Source: Heterohyrax brucei
Taxonomy: Eukaryota; Chordata; Mammalia; Hyracoidea; Procaviidae
Direction: 5' to 3'
DNA: 64,000 bases
Assembly (NCBI GenBank): GCA_028571685.1
Contig: CM053154.1
Span: forward strand, 13,300,001 to 13,364,000
The notes below the pieces were generated by a model. It saw only the letters and a list, made by a program, of their open reading frames with translations, was not told the origin of the DNA and searched no databases. A program made the translations under genes and the position numbers. Each line of letters begins with the position of its first letter. Position 1 is the stretch's first letter. Of the stretch, positions 9,916 through 20,886 are shown one piece after another.

Positions 9916-11524
9916 ATCCTTTGTCCTCAGAGGACACAAAACAAATCTGTCATTCCTGTAGTTGCTTTCTCTTGGGGAGAGGGGTGTATTTGTCTAGGAT
10001 GAGTTTCCAATCTGTTGCTTTTTATTGCCAGCATTCTGAGAGCTGAGCAGGGGACAAGGACTGTGGGTCTCAGTATCCAATATGTAAGCTTTAATTTAAT
10101 TTCCTGTTTTTGGTACAGTCTCGTTCTCCATATGTCCTTGATGTGCCCCACTGTAGAGATCCTGTTTTAGTTTCTCTACAGAATATGCTTCTAGCCTTCC
10201 ACGGGGGCAGGAGTGGTGGCTGGCCAGCTAGGAGGAGTGGGAGAATGAGGATAAGCTGCTGCCGATGCAGACTGTCAGTTAATCCTTTTGTTTTTAGGGT
10301 AACTTTCACACTTCCCGCTATTGCAAGTGGTACCTGGGGCTGCTGATGTTCTTGGTGGGATTCTTCAGTGTCACTTAGTCTGGGACTCAGCTTCCTGGGT
10401 TCTGCTCTGTCAGTTACCACTTAATCTGCTTTCCAATTCCAAGATTTTGTCCGTGCTGTCCTGTCTTTGTTGTTCCTGTGTGTCTCTTCCTTTAAAGAAT
10501 CCCTTCACTACGGTTTTAATGAGATTTGGGGAGGAATTTGAGGTGACTGTGTTCACTCCCTCATTTTTCACCAGAGACACCCACGCTTCTTTCACTGTTA
10601 TGATATTCAGAATTTTATTCTATCACTTTGTGTGGACTGTGACATTCTAATTTAAGAGAATGGCTAGTCTAACAATCACATATGAACTGTTGAGATGTAA
10701 TTTATTTTCCATGAGGTGCAGATTTCACTGAGCAGAATGGTTTTGTGGAAACTTCCAGGGTAAATAGCTGGTATGTGACGAAAGGATCTGTGTTGAACAC
10801 TGATGGGGAAAACTAGTCTGTTCTTTAAGAGACATCGTGGTTGCCATTTAACTTAGAAATGTGATGGAATGTATCACAGATGCCTGTGAGTCTGGGCTGC
10901 TTCTTGCTTCATAAGGATTTCATTCACCACTGCTACTGGAATGTGGTTCATGGCCTCTCTTTCTGGGAGTGCCCGAGTTGCACATTTGATTTTGTTTGGA
11001 CATAAACATTTCTTCCCTTGTCAGATACCGAGATCTGTGAAGTTGAACTCTGTTTACAGAGAAATTTATTTGGCTGAAATAAGAGAAGCCGGAGTTTCTG
11101 GGTATGGAATTTCCAGGCAGGCATCTGCAGGGTTCTGTTTTTGACCACGGGGTTCAGACAGGAGGAAGGGGGAAAGATGAGGCTAAGTCGCATACTGTCT
11201 GTGTGTCCCCCTGGTCTGTCCCTGGTCAGGCAGTGGGTGGGCACAGCTATGGCCCGGTTGAGGGTCTTATTGCTTGACTCAGATCCCAGACAGCAGATGG
11301 GAAAGGAGGCTCCCGGAAATCCGGACTCCTGGCTGCAGGCAGGTGGCCAAGTGCAGTGAACTTTTGATGAACCATCTACTGTTTAATTCTCCCCAAGGTG
11401 GAGGCAGCTCTGGAGAGTGGAAAGAGACCATGTTACGAGACAGAAACCCAGAGCTTGTTAGTTAAGAAAGCTCCACTCGCCCCTTGCTCTGGGTTGGAGT
11501 TGGCAGACGTTTTCTGTAAAGGAT
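9916..11524. other. single-copy-looking DNA, nothing recognised
   Basis: Several overlapping frames of 60-109 codons exist on both strands (10091-10650, 10941-11646) but share no features with known proteins. No repeat family was recognised. An unannotated exon cannot be excluded without comparison to other genomes. Confidence 0.4.
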
Positions 11525-11683
11525 CAAAACCAAAAAACCAAACCCACTGCTATCAAGTTGATTCTGACTTAATAGTGACCCTAGAGGACAGAGTAGAACT
11601 GCTTCACAGAAATTTCAAGGAGCACCTGGCAAATTTGAACTGCTGACCTCTGGTAGCACATAACTACTATTCCACCAGGGTTA
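11525..11683 (-). repeat. AfroSINE, antisense
   Basis: Begins with an A-rich tail (aaaccaaaaaaccaaaccc), then gttgattctgacttaatagt, and ends ctattccaccagggtt. A nominal frame across it (11398-11646) is not a gene. Confidence 0.92.
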
Positions 11684-11842
11684 TAGAAGTATATAATTTT
11701 AGGCTTTGTGGGCCATGGGCTCCCTTGTCTGGTGTGTGTGTGTGTATTTTTTTTTTAACAACCTTTTCAAAAATTAAAACCATTCTTAGCTCGCTGACCA
11801 TATAAAAAGAGGCTATTTAAGTCTGATTTTGCCTGAGGTCCT

Positions 11843-12270
11843 GCGTGGATTAAATTGTGTTCCACCAAAAGATATATTGAAATCTTAACCTTTGTTCCTG
11901 TGACCTTGTTTGGGGAAATAGGGTTTTACTTTTGTTATCAATTGGGCCAAATGGTATCATACCAGAAGAGGGTAGGTCCTAGTCCTAATTTTGTCTGAGT
12001 AGTGTCTTGTAAACAGAAACCCTGATGGCATCGTGGTTAAGTGTCACGGCTGCTAACTAGAAGATTGCCAGTTCAGATCCACCAGGTGCTCCTTGGAAAC
12101 TTGATGGGGGCAGTTCTACGTTGTCTGTATGGTCGCTTTGAGTCAGAATTAACTCAGCTGCAGTGAGTTTGGTTTTGGTGGAGTGTTTTAAAAAGAGAAT
12201 GATGCACGAGGTAGGTCTGTAGCTGCCGTGTGCCAACAGAAACAGATACACCTGTAGGCATCAAAGGAAC
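11843..12270 (+). mobile_element. MaLR (MLT1-like) LTR 5' part, interrupted by AfroSINE
   Basis: LTR start motifs gtggattaaattgtgttcc, cttgtttggggaaatagggt and gtaggtcctagtcctaat match MLT1-type LTRs. The AfroSINE at 12016-12179 divides it, with imperfect flanks agtgtcttgtaaa and agtgttttaaaaa. Confidence 0.55.
12016..12179 (+). repeat. AfroSINE
   Basis: Head gaaaccctgatggcatcgtg, gttcagatccaccaggtgct, tail gagtcagaattaactcagc. It is full length, inserted in the LTR above. Confidence 0.92.
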
Positions 12271-12654
12271 ACAGATGTGTGCCTAAGGTATGGCAGGTAT
12301 GGCATGTTCACTGGGATGCCACTTGAGGGGCGGGGTGCCACTGAGCTGTTTCTATAACTAATTATTTGAGAGCTATATGAGCCAAGACAGACAGGGAGCT
12401 TACTTTGCTAAGTGTGGAAAGAGAAGAAACAGAAAACAGCAGCACATCGTAGACCGGTTTTCATCATTGAAAGCAAGAATGTGCAGCTGTAATTTCTCTG
12501 TGGAGCCATGATGAAAGATTAGCCAGCTTGACTTGTATTTTTGAGCTGATAATTTTGGCAAAGTTATCTAAAACATGGTGTCAGATGTTTGGACAGAGGC
12601 TGGTTTTTGGTACTTGCCGCAGGGGCCGTTTTCTGTAGATGTACCTCTGAAGGA

Positions 12655-12823
12655 CAGCTAAGGATGGCTGGCAGCCAGCCAGTGAAGAGAAGCACAGGAC
12701 AGCTCCTGTCTTAAAGCCCTCGGAAGGAATCAATGTGCCTGATACCCTAGATGCACTTCGGATCCCCAGAACTCTGAGAACATTAATTTGTTTTTGAAAG
12801 CCACCCATTTTGTGGTATTTTTT
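12655..12823 (+). mobile_element. MaLR (MLT1-like) LTR 3' part
   Basis: The text ccccagaactctgagaaca followed by gaaagccacccattttgtgg is the conserved LTR 3' end of MLT1-type elements. It may belong with 11843-12270, and an AfroSINE then abuts it. Confidence 0.5.
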
Positions 12824-12981
12824 GGCATAGTGGTTACAGTGCTACGTCTGCTAACCAAAAGGCCAGCAGTTCAAATGTGCCAGGTGCTCCTGGGAAACTC
12901 TATGGGACAGTTCTGCTCTGTCCTATAGGGTTGCTGTGAGTTGGAATTGACTCAACAGCAGTGGGTTTGGTTTGGTTTGGG
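12824..12981 (+). repeat. AfroSINE
   Basis: The copy lacks the first few bases (begins ggcatagtggttacagtgct). It has a complete middle (ctatgggacagttctgctct) and tail gagttggaattgactcaaca followed by a ggtttggtttgg run. Confidence 0.92.
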
Positions 12982-13047
12982 GTCACATCACTGTTCATTA
13001 CATCTGTCATGGAACTGCTCACAAGCTGCATGATTTTGTTGAAATTT

Positions 13048-13300
13048 GTTGATTCACCTTTTTCCCCTGCTAGAATTTGAGCTCAGTGAGAACGGAGACC
13101 TTTGTTCTGCTTTATCCTCTGCTGGGTCCTCAGTGCCCAGGGCAGCGCCTGGCAGAGGCAGGCCCTCCACTTCTGGTTGAATGAACGAATGTGTTTTGAG
13201 TTCTGTTTCCATCTCTCAGTGTCTTCAACTGTGAAATGAGGGCTATGAACTGGGTGGTTGTTGAGGAGCCTTTGGAGCTCACACTCTGAGAGTCGAATCC
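13048..13300 (+). mobile_element. L2 3' end and MIR-like relics
   Basis: cctctgctgggtcctcagtg, cagcgcctggcagaggcag and ggttgaatgaacgaatg follow the L2 3' end order. gtgtcttcaactgtgaaatg resembles MIR. Both are very old and diverged. Confidence 0.5.
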
Positions 13301-13532
13301 ATAGACAGCGGTGTGGGACTTGGTTCCCTCCTTGGCTGTGTGTGGATTCTCTAGTGGGAAAGCCTGTCAGCCCTGCAAGCTGATGGCCGGCTTTCCCACC
13401 CACCTGTGGCACTCCACAGCATCAGACCCTACCTAGTATGCATCCTTAAAGGGGATATTTCTGTAAAAATGAGTCTGATCCTGTCAGTGCTGTTTGATGT
13501 TTTGCTGTCCCAGCCCTACTAAACAGGGGTGA

Positions 13533-14236
13533 TGTTGTTGTTAGATGCCGTTGAGTCAGTTCTCACTCATAACAACCTCACTTACAACAGAATGAAACAC
13601 CGCCCAGTCCTGCGGCATCCTAAGTGCTGTTGCTATGCTCAAGCCCACTGTGGCAGCCACTGTGTCTGTCCATCACCTTGAGGGTCTTCCTCTTTTTTGT
13701 TGACCCTCTACTTTGCCAAGCATAATGTCATTCTGCAGGGACTGGGTCCTTCGTCATAATATGTCCAAAGTATATGAAACATAGTCTTATGTTGCTTCTG
13801 TGGATGATTTTGGCTGTACTTCTTCCAGGTCAAATTTGTTCATTTTTTTGGCAGTTCATGGTATTAGTCAATATTCTTTGGCAACACTCAATTCAAAGAT
13901 ATTACTTCTTTGATCTTCCTTATTTATTGACCAGGGTTTGTAGGCAGATAAGGCGATTGAAAAATACTGTGGCTTGGATCAGGAATATCGTAGTCTTCAA
14001 GGGGACATCTTTGCTTTTTGATACGTTAAAGAGGTCTTTTATAGCAGATTTGCCTCATGTAATATGTCTTTTGATTTCTTGACTGTTGCTTCTGTAGTTG
14101 TTGATTATGGATCCAAGTAAAATGAAATTCTTGACAAGTTCTGTCTTTGCTGGTTTTCATGCTGCTGCTTATTGGTCCAGTTATGTGGAATTTTGTTTTG
14201 TTTATGTTGAGGTGTAATCCATACCGAAGGCTGTGG
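13533..14236 (-). mobile_element. RTE-class LINE 3' fragment
   Basis: On + it reads from the 3' terminus (gttgttgttagatgccgttg) through the C-terminal coding region (gccaagcataatgtcattct; ttggctgtacttcttcca; ggatccaagtaaaatgaaat) to caggtgtaatccataccgaa-type sequence. Coding is on minus and is broken by stops. The 3' terminus shares the gttgagtcagttctcactca motif with AfroSINE tails. Confidence 0.8.
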
Positions 14237-14921
14237 TGATAGATTATTTAACATCTGGGATACGCACAGGCACTGGCCAATCAGGACAGATGCTGTCTGC
14301 GAACAACCAGTGTTGCCATGGCAATGCCCACCTGTGTTGTCTCCATCCGCTTCTCCAGCTTTGTTCTGGGCTCTTCCCCTCCACCTCTGCCTTTGCTTTG
14401 GCTATTCCGAACTTCTCTGTCTGCCATGAACACAATGTCTCCCTTCTTTATTCTGGGTATTTTTGCTACCGAGAATGTCTTTTTCCAATTTTATTTTGGC
14501 CTGGAAAATTTCTATGCATCTTTCAAGACTTGACCAAAATGTCACCTCATCTGTCCCCCAGGGACACACTGTTGCTCCCATGTTGACATTCCTACAGCAC
14601 TTGGACTTTTCATCATGCTTCTATGTTGTTATTGTCACCATGTTGAGTTTGTCTCCCCTTGGGACTCTGTCTTTGGTGCATGGCTTCTTAAGAGTACTCC
14701 ATAAATGTTCACAGAATGCAATTGGATTAAAAAAAAAAGACACTCACATGGCAGACTCTAGGCATGTGGTAATGACATTTGCTGTCCTGGGGATTGGCAC
14801 TTGCTTTCACTCCATTTTAAGTGGGCACTTTTTATTGTGAGGCTCTTGCACATTGAGAGAATGGGGCAGTAGAAAAGTGTTCTTTAAGAGCTAGGCCTTT
14901 AATAAATGGCACCTATCCTAC
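14237..14921. other. single-copy-looking DNA with CCAAT and X-box motifs
   Basis: No repeat was recognised. Overlapping frames at 14233-14840 have no homology that I can see. It contains the motif pair described at 14277-14325. Confidence 0.4.
14277..14325 (-). promoter_or_regulatory. RFX X-box plus CCAAT/Y-box-like pair
   Basis: 14312-14325 reads GTTGCCATGGCAAT, almost a perfect palindromic RFX site. 14277-14284 reads CCAATCAG, an NF-Y site that is CTGATTGG on minus. On minus the order is X-box, 27 bp, Y-box. Binding is not shown. Confidence 0.35.
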
Positions 14922-15070
14922 TGCAGCGGCACAGTGGTTAAGTGATACATCTGCTAACCAATAGGTCAGCAGTTCAAACCCACCAGGTGCTCCTTGGAAA
15001 CTCTATGGAGCAGTTCTACTCTGCCGTACAGGGTCACCATGAGTCAGAATTGACTTGATGGCAGTGGGCA
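14922..15070 (+). repeat. AfroSINE, first of a dimer
   Basis: Begins gcagcggcacagtggttaag and ends gagtcagaattgacttgatg. The upstream flank tatcctactgc (14914-14924) recurs after the second copy. Confidence 0.92.
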
Positions 15071-15080
15071 TCCTTCTGTA

Positions 15081-15234
15081 GGAAACCCTTGTGGTGTAGT
15101 GGTTAAGTGCTACATCTGCTAACCAAAAGGTTGGCAGTTCAAGTCCGTCAGGGGATCCTTGGAACTCTATGAAACAATCCTGCTCTGTCCTATGGGGTCA
15201 TTATAAGTCAGAATTGACTTGATGGCTTTTGTTT
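15081..15234 (+). repeat. AfroSINE, second of a dimer
   Basis: Head ggaaacccttgtggtgtagt, tail taagtcagaattgacttgat. It is preceded by catccttctg, a near copy of the target, and followed by tatcctactgc (15235-15245). Confidence 0.92.
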
Positions 15235-15475
15235 TATCCTACTGCTGCCCAGGCCTCTATGGCCATCTGGAGGAGGTGGGGCTAGACAATGGCTGACTCT
15301 GGGCCAGATGGTGGGAGGCCTGAAGTTATTCACTAGGCAGGTTACTCCATAGCAAGTTACTCACTGGGCAGGCTATTCCCTTACCGGGACACTGGTTCAC
15401 TTGTTTTTACAATAAAGAGCTCTAAGGCCCCCCTTAGAAGTAAAGCTTCAGTGACTGTGTGAAAGAACTGGCTAT

Positions 15476-16056
15476 TGTGATGGTTAAGGTAGTGTGCCAG
15501 CTTGGCTTCACCCATGATTCTCAGTGGTGTGGCAGTCATGTAAAGATGTTGTTATCCTCTATATTGTGATATAATGCAGTCAGCAACATGATGTGATCTG
15601 ATATGATCAGCCAGCCAGTTGTGAGTGCAGTTTCCTTGGGGGTGTGGCCTGCAACCATATATGGACAGTGCTGGTAAAGCTTACTGGCTTTTGCTCAGTG
15701 TGGATTCTGCATCCAGCTCATCATCCACTGACCTCGGGTTCTAGGGACTGAAGTCAATGGCCTGCCATATTACGTGCTGATTTGGAGATTCATTGGCTTC
15801 CATAGCCTGAGAGCCAGCAGCCTGCTGTGTTGCCTGCCAATCTTGGGACTCATCAGTCTCTTTGCTCTGTGAGCCAGAACATGTTGACTTGAGTCAGGAG
15901 AAGACCATACATAGCCTGGTGTCTGACCCAAGGACTTGGGTCAGCCTAAACAACCACACTGGTAGAGCCATTTGCTTGAGATAAATTTCTCTCACTGTTT
16001 GTACACATAGGTAGGCTTTACTAGTTTTGTTTCTCTAGACAACTCAGCCTAAGATA
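15476..16056 (+). mobile_element. ERVL (MLT2-like) solo LTR
   Basis: Landmarks: tgtgatggttaaggtagtgtgccagc start, internal repeats with gcctgccat and gagccagca, then gtagagccatttgcttgaga, and the end ttgtttctctagacaactcagcc. It belongs to the same family as 20395-20886. The family name is from memory. Confidence 0.6.
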
Positions 16057-16191
16057 GTTACCAAATTGGATACTTCATCTGCTGATCAAATGGTACCCAT
16101 TCCTTAAATCTCTCCTCTTCCATAAAGTTTCCCTCCAACACCAAATAAGAATTCCTCTCCAGGCTACCCTAGTAAATTGTGCACATAAACC

Positions 16192-16354
16192 CAAACCACA
16201 CCCACTGCTATCTAGTCGATTCTGACTCATAGTGACCCTATAGGACAGAGTAGAGCTGCCTCATAGAGTCTCCAAGGAGCACCTGGTAGATTCAAACTGC
16301 TGACCTTTTGGTTATCAGCCACAGCACTTAACCACTATGCCCCCCAGGGTTCCC
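16192..16354 (-). repeat. AfroSINE, antisense
   Basis: The A-rich tail caaaccacacccactgctat, the middle gtagagctgcctcatagagt and the head cttaaccactatgcccccca are well preserved. Confidence 0.93.
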
Positions 16355-17275
16355 AATGCACACACTGTTGCTGTAATTCTAGAATGGTGCTATCACCCAG
16401 AGTTGTTGATGAGTGTCAGGTGCATTGTGGCTCTTAGTTTTCACAGGTCTTGTTATCCCCATTTCGCAGTGAGACTGGGAGGCAGTGCAGCTGGGTGTTG
16501 GTGCCAGCCTTGTCTCCTCACCTCAGCCCTGCTGTCACCTAAAGACAGTTCCCACACAGAACTGAATTTCTTTCCCTGCCAGGATATGAACTCTTTGAAG
16601 GCAGAGACTAGTTCTCTCTGATGTCCAGAGCAGACCTTCCAGTTCTTCTCAGCTCCTCTGTGATAAATGGCCCACAGGGGGTCTTTGGCTGAAGTTTGGA
16701 CTGGTTTAGCAGGCTTCAGTGTGACAGGGCTGTGTGACTGAGAAGGTACACCAATCCTAGCCCTGCCCTGAAGGTCACAGACTGGTTTGGCAAACCAAAC
16801 TGACACCCTTGGATCCATCGCAGATCACATGAGCTGAGGCCATTGCCATCCTAAATTGAGTGACGTGGATTCCAAGTGTTTATGACCAGTCACAGAGGGA
16901 GGCTAGGGTAATGTCTGGAGCTTCTTAGGGGAAAGGTGGAGATCACATAGCTCCTGGCAGGACACGGGACACTAGGCGGGTTCATTGAGTAGCTTCTAGC
17001 GGAAGAGGGGGAGATCACTTAGGTTAACTTGGCAGGAAGCGGAACGCTCAGTGGGGCCACTGAGCAGCATTCAGGGACTGTCCACAAAGCTAAGGGTAGG
17101 TTCAAAAGAAGTCTGGGGGGAAGGGCAGGACCTCAGTGCTAGCTGGGTAGAAGAAGCACTGGCCAGCCCTGGCTGGAAGGGGCAAGGAGAGAGAGTGGCA
17201 TCTAAGCCTGGTGCTTAAGCACAGGACCAGGTTTAGAGCTGGTGGTCAGCAGGCGAGGAGCCAAAAACTAAAACA
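16355..17275. other. no gene; MIR- and L2-like traces only
   Basis: cttgttatccccatttcgca near 16450 resembles an antisense MIR, and gaactctttgaaggcagaga near 16588 resembles an L2 end. The rest (16650-17275) is single-copy-looking and purine-rich in part. Confidence 0.4.
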
Positions 17276-17472
17276 AAATACTGTCATTTGGTCAATTCTG
17301 ATTCATGGTGACCCTGTAGTTTATGGAATAGAACTGCACCATAGGGTGTTCTTGGCTCTCGTCTTTATGGAAGGAGATTACTAGGTCTTTCATCCACGGA
17401 ACCTCTGGTGGGTTCCAGCTACCAACTTCTAGGTTAGGAGCCAATCACAACCACGTGCTCTCCCAGGGGACC
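17276..17472 (-). repeat. AfroSINE long form, antisense
   Basis: Tail ttggtcaattctgattcatg, long-form middle ggagattactaggtctttca and gggttccagctaccaacttc place it in the older long subfamily. Confidence 0.8.
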
Positions 17473-17912
17473 AGCCACTGTCAATCTCTAGCCCTCTGGA
17501 GGGAGCTAGGGACTCAGTTCTCCACATCTCTTCCTGCCCTCTGACCTCCTACCGGGTCCTTCCACTGAATGAACCCAGTTGGAACCAGGGGGCATGGGAC
17601 CCTCGAGGCAGAGTGGATAGTTCAGCAGGGGCCATGAGCAGGATACTGAAGATGAAGGAGGCTGTGGATTCTGGCCCACAGTGTTACCTGTGCAGGGCCA
17701 GCTTTGGTGATCACAGCTGCTCAGTGTCAGGAGGAGTCAGCAGTTGTGCCAGTCCTGGAACCTGGTGCATGGCTGTGTTGTCTCCTTGGGGTTTTGCCTT
17801 CCTCTGCGTTTCAGGTGGCTGAGCAGCATGTCAGCATGTGGGAAAACTGCTCCATGCCCTCCTTTGGCCCTGGTTTTCTGACATTGAATGAGCATCTTTC
17901 AGGAATGGCTGT
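17473..17912. other. no feature recognised
   Basis: Frames at 17613-17991 overlap the following LTR and show no family features. Confidence 0.35.
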
Positions 17913-18364
17913 CTTAGTCATCTTGTGCTGCTATAACAGAAAATACCACCAGCAGATGGCTTTGACAGAGAAATTTAATTCCTCACAGTGAAGTAGGCTA
18001 AAAGTCCAAATTCAGGGCATCAGCTCCAGGGGAAGGCTTTCTCTGTTAGCTTTCTTCCCTTGGTCTCGCTTCCCCATGTAGGACCCACAGTCCAAAGGAC
18101 ACACTCAGCTCCCAGTACAGCTTTCTTCATGGTGTGAGGTCCCTCTGTCTCTCTGCTCGCTTTCTGTGTAGCCCAAGATATTACCTCAGTGGAATCCAAG
18201 CTTGTAGATTGAGTCTCACCTCACTAATACCACTGCTGCCCATTCTCTCTCATTAACACCGTGGAGGAAGGATTCACAACCGATGGGAAAAAGCACACCA
18301 CACTAGGAATCATGGACCAGTCTAATTGAGACACACCTTAGGCAGATACAGTTCAATCCGTGAC
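17913..18364 (-). mobile_element. MaLR-like solo LTR, Afrotherian-type family, antisense
   Basis: On + it starts tgtcttagtcatcttgtgct (the inverted LTR end) and finishes agttcaatccgtgaca. Internal motifs include ggcatcagctccaggggaag and gtagattgagtctcacctca. No clear 5-bp target duplication remains. Confidence 0.65.
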
Positions 18365-19771
18365 AGGTACTATCTGAGCCTGGAGCTGGAGCAGAGGAGC
18401 AGGTCTACAGCTGTTGGCCAGAGGGCAATGAACCAAGAGAAAAAAAAAAAAAGAATCCCACCAATGACAGTAAAATACCACAACACTCAAGAAACGGGAG
18501 GAGGAGCCATCTCTGGAGTGGTTGATTATTCACATTCAGGAATGTCTTCTTATGAAAGAGCCGTTGTGCCTGATCCCCCAAGCCTGCCTCCCACAACGCC
18601 CTGGCCAGGATGATGCAGGCCCCTCTGATGTCTGGAATGATGCCTTGATTTAAAATCCGTTAATGCTTGAGCACATCACGCCACCGTGTTGAGCAAGGTA
18701 ATAGCCAACAGCTGACCCTCATTTTATGTGCCAGGAAAGCCAATGGCACATAAAACCAGGGAGTTGAGGACAGGCTTGCCTTGCCAGTCTACCTAGTGGG
18801 CAGAATCCTGCCAGAGGTGGATCTGGAACTGTCTGTGAGTTTTCTCTGACCCGAGGGCTGCCTTGGAGCTCTTTCCCTCCCCTGGGAGCACCCTCTTCTC
18901 TCCAGGGTGCACCCCACCTTACAGTGCTTTGCTGTCCAGATAGCCTGATTTCCTCGTCTCTATCTGGACCTAGTTTTCCCACCTGGTGAGAGGGTGGGAA
19001 TGAGTCCTGTGATGAATGAGCCTCCCAGGCCCACCTGGGAACGAGGACCGGCTTAGCTGACGGGCTTAGCAGTTGTCTGACAGGACCAGACCTTCACTGG
19101 GGTTGGGGAGCACTCTACTAGGGGCATTCAGTGGGGGCTGGGAGCTGCTTTTGAGACCAAGTCCTCATGAGGATGTGAGTGCAATATACAACATGCTTGT
19201 GTGGTTTGAGAACTGCTCCTCGGTGGAAATTGTGCTCAAAAAACCACTCTGTGAAGTTGGCGCTACCTGGGAGGGCTTGAGCATTCAGAACAAACCCTTG
19301 TCTTCTGGCCTGAGTGTTAGGAGACCTTGCTTCTGGCCCACTTCTGGCCTCTGACTTTCAGTGGTCCGTGGGTCCCTTTCCATTAGCAAAGCTTGGGTGG
19401 GGCAATGACTCGAAGTCTGCTGTGGCTCTGACAGTCCAGCTTTTCTGTCACCATGGGTCCCCTTTGTTCATGTCCCAGCCCCAAGACCAGCATCCATAGT
19501 TCACAGCTCCTGAGGCTTCTGCACTGTTTCTACCTCGGCCTCAGTGACCTTGTGTCTCGTTCCCTCCTCAGGCAGTCTTCCCTGGAAGGAGAGAGGGCTG
19601 CCTAGCTCAGGTAACTCTTCTGATGACCCCTTGGATAAAGGTGGGGACTAAAGTCCATTTCCTCTGACATTAATTCTCCTGCTTATTTCACTTCCTCCAG
19701 ACCCCTTTCTGAGACTGTCCCCTGTGGCCCACCTATTTCTGTGGCTGCTGTCCCCAATTACATGGATTGAT
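18365..19771. other. single-copy-looking DNA, no gene recognised
   Basis: It includes GC-rich stretches (18800-19050) and short frames on both strands without recognisable content. It lies between two LTRs of one family in the same orientation, but their flanks do not match as one provirus would require. Confidence 0.4.
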
Positions 19772-19875
19772 TCATGATCTGACAGTTCTGGAGGTCAGAA
19801 GTTTGACATGAGTCTCAGTGGCCTAAAACCAAGGTGTCAACAGGGCTGCATTGTTTCTGGAGGCTCTAGGGGAGT
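19772..19875 (-). mobile_element. MaLR (MLT1-like) LTR fragment, antisense
   Basis: cagttctggaggtcagaagt, aaaaccaaggtgtcaacagg and ctggaggctctaggggag follow the antisense MLT1 pattern. It is truncated at the LTR that begins at 19876. Confidence 0.5.
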
Positions 19876-20385
19876 GTCTTAGTCATCTGCTGATGCTATA
19901 GCAGAAATACGACGAATGGATGGCTTTAGCAAAGAGAAATCTATTATCTCACAGCTTAGTATGCTAGAAATCCGAATTGAGGGTGTCGGCTCTAAGGGAA
20001 GGCTTTCTCTCTCTGTTGGCTCTGGAGGAAGGTCCTTGTCATCAGTCTTCCCTTGATCTGGGAGTGTCTCAGCACAGAAACCTCAGGTCCAAAAGATGCA
20101 ACATGCTGCCAGTGCTGTTTTCTTGGTAGTGTGAGGTCCTCATGTCTCTCTGCCTCCTTCTTCTCTATCTCAAACGAGATTGGCTGAAGACACCATCTAA
20201 TCTTGTAGATCTCATCAATATAACTGCTGCCAGTCCATCTTATTCAAGGTTAGTGATACGATATATAACACACAGGACAATCTCATCAAATGTCAGAAGG
20301 GTGAACAATTACCCAGCACTGGGAATCAGGGCCCAGCCAAATGGATACAAACATTTTTTGGGGGATTATAATTCAATCTGTGACA
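19876..20385 (-). mobile_element. MaLR-like solo LTR, Afrotherian-type family, antisense
   Basis: tgtcttagtcatctgctgat start, ggaaggctttctctctctgt, aggaaggtccttgtcatcag and the end ttcaatctgtgaca match the copy at 17913-18364. It retains a segment (tctggaggaaggtccttgtc) deleted in that copy. Confidence 0.68.
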
Positions 20386-20394
20386 ACCTTCATG

Positions 20395-20886
20395 ATGAGA
20401 TTTGATATAATTTGATATAATTCAAGTATAATAACCAGTCTGTTGAAAGGAGTTTCCTTGCATGAGTACCCAATATATTGGTGGACTCTTTGGCAAAGCT
20501 CCTGGGTTTTTACTCACTGTGGGTCCTACAGCTGGCTCCTGTGCATCTGGCCTCTAGTTCTTGGGACTTGAGCTAGTAGTTTACTGCCGTCTGGCTTGCT
20601 GATCTTGTGATTCATCAGTTTTCACAGCCTGTGAGCCAGAGCCCTGCCGTCTGGCCTGCTGATCTTGTGATTCATCAGTTTTCACAGCCTATGAGCCAGA
20701 GCCCTGCTGTCTGACCTGCAGATCTTGGGTTCACTAGCCCCTGTGGCTACGTGAATCAGGAGAAGCCTCCAGCCTGACCCGTGGACTTGGGACCCTCTAG
20801 CCTCTACCACTGTGTGAGCCATTTTCTTGATCTAAATCTCCTTACGTAAGCGGATGCTTCCTGGTTTTGCTTCTCTAGAGAATACA
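20395..20886 (+). mobile_element. ERVL (MLT2-like) LTR, partial
   Basis: It shares ggagtttccttg, cttgggacttgagctagtag, tgtgagccattttcttgat and ttttgcttctctagagaat with the element at 15476-16056. The 5' portion is missing or heavily eroded. Confidence 0.55.
20585..20704. repeat. 60-bp tandem repeat within the LTR
   Basis: Two 60-bp units, 20585-20644 and 20645-20704, differ at only about two or three positions. A third diverged unit follows (ctgctgtctgacctgcagat). Internal repeats at this place are typical of the family, but this pair looks recently homogenised. Confidence 0.88.

Noticed and set aside
17913-20385. One provirus bounded by the two same-orientation LTRs
   Set aside because: The outer flanks share no 5-bp duplication, the LTRs differ by a large deletion, an unrelated MLT1-like piece abuts the second, and the interval shows no retroviral coding remnant.
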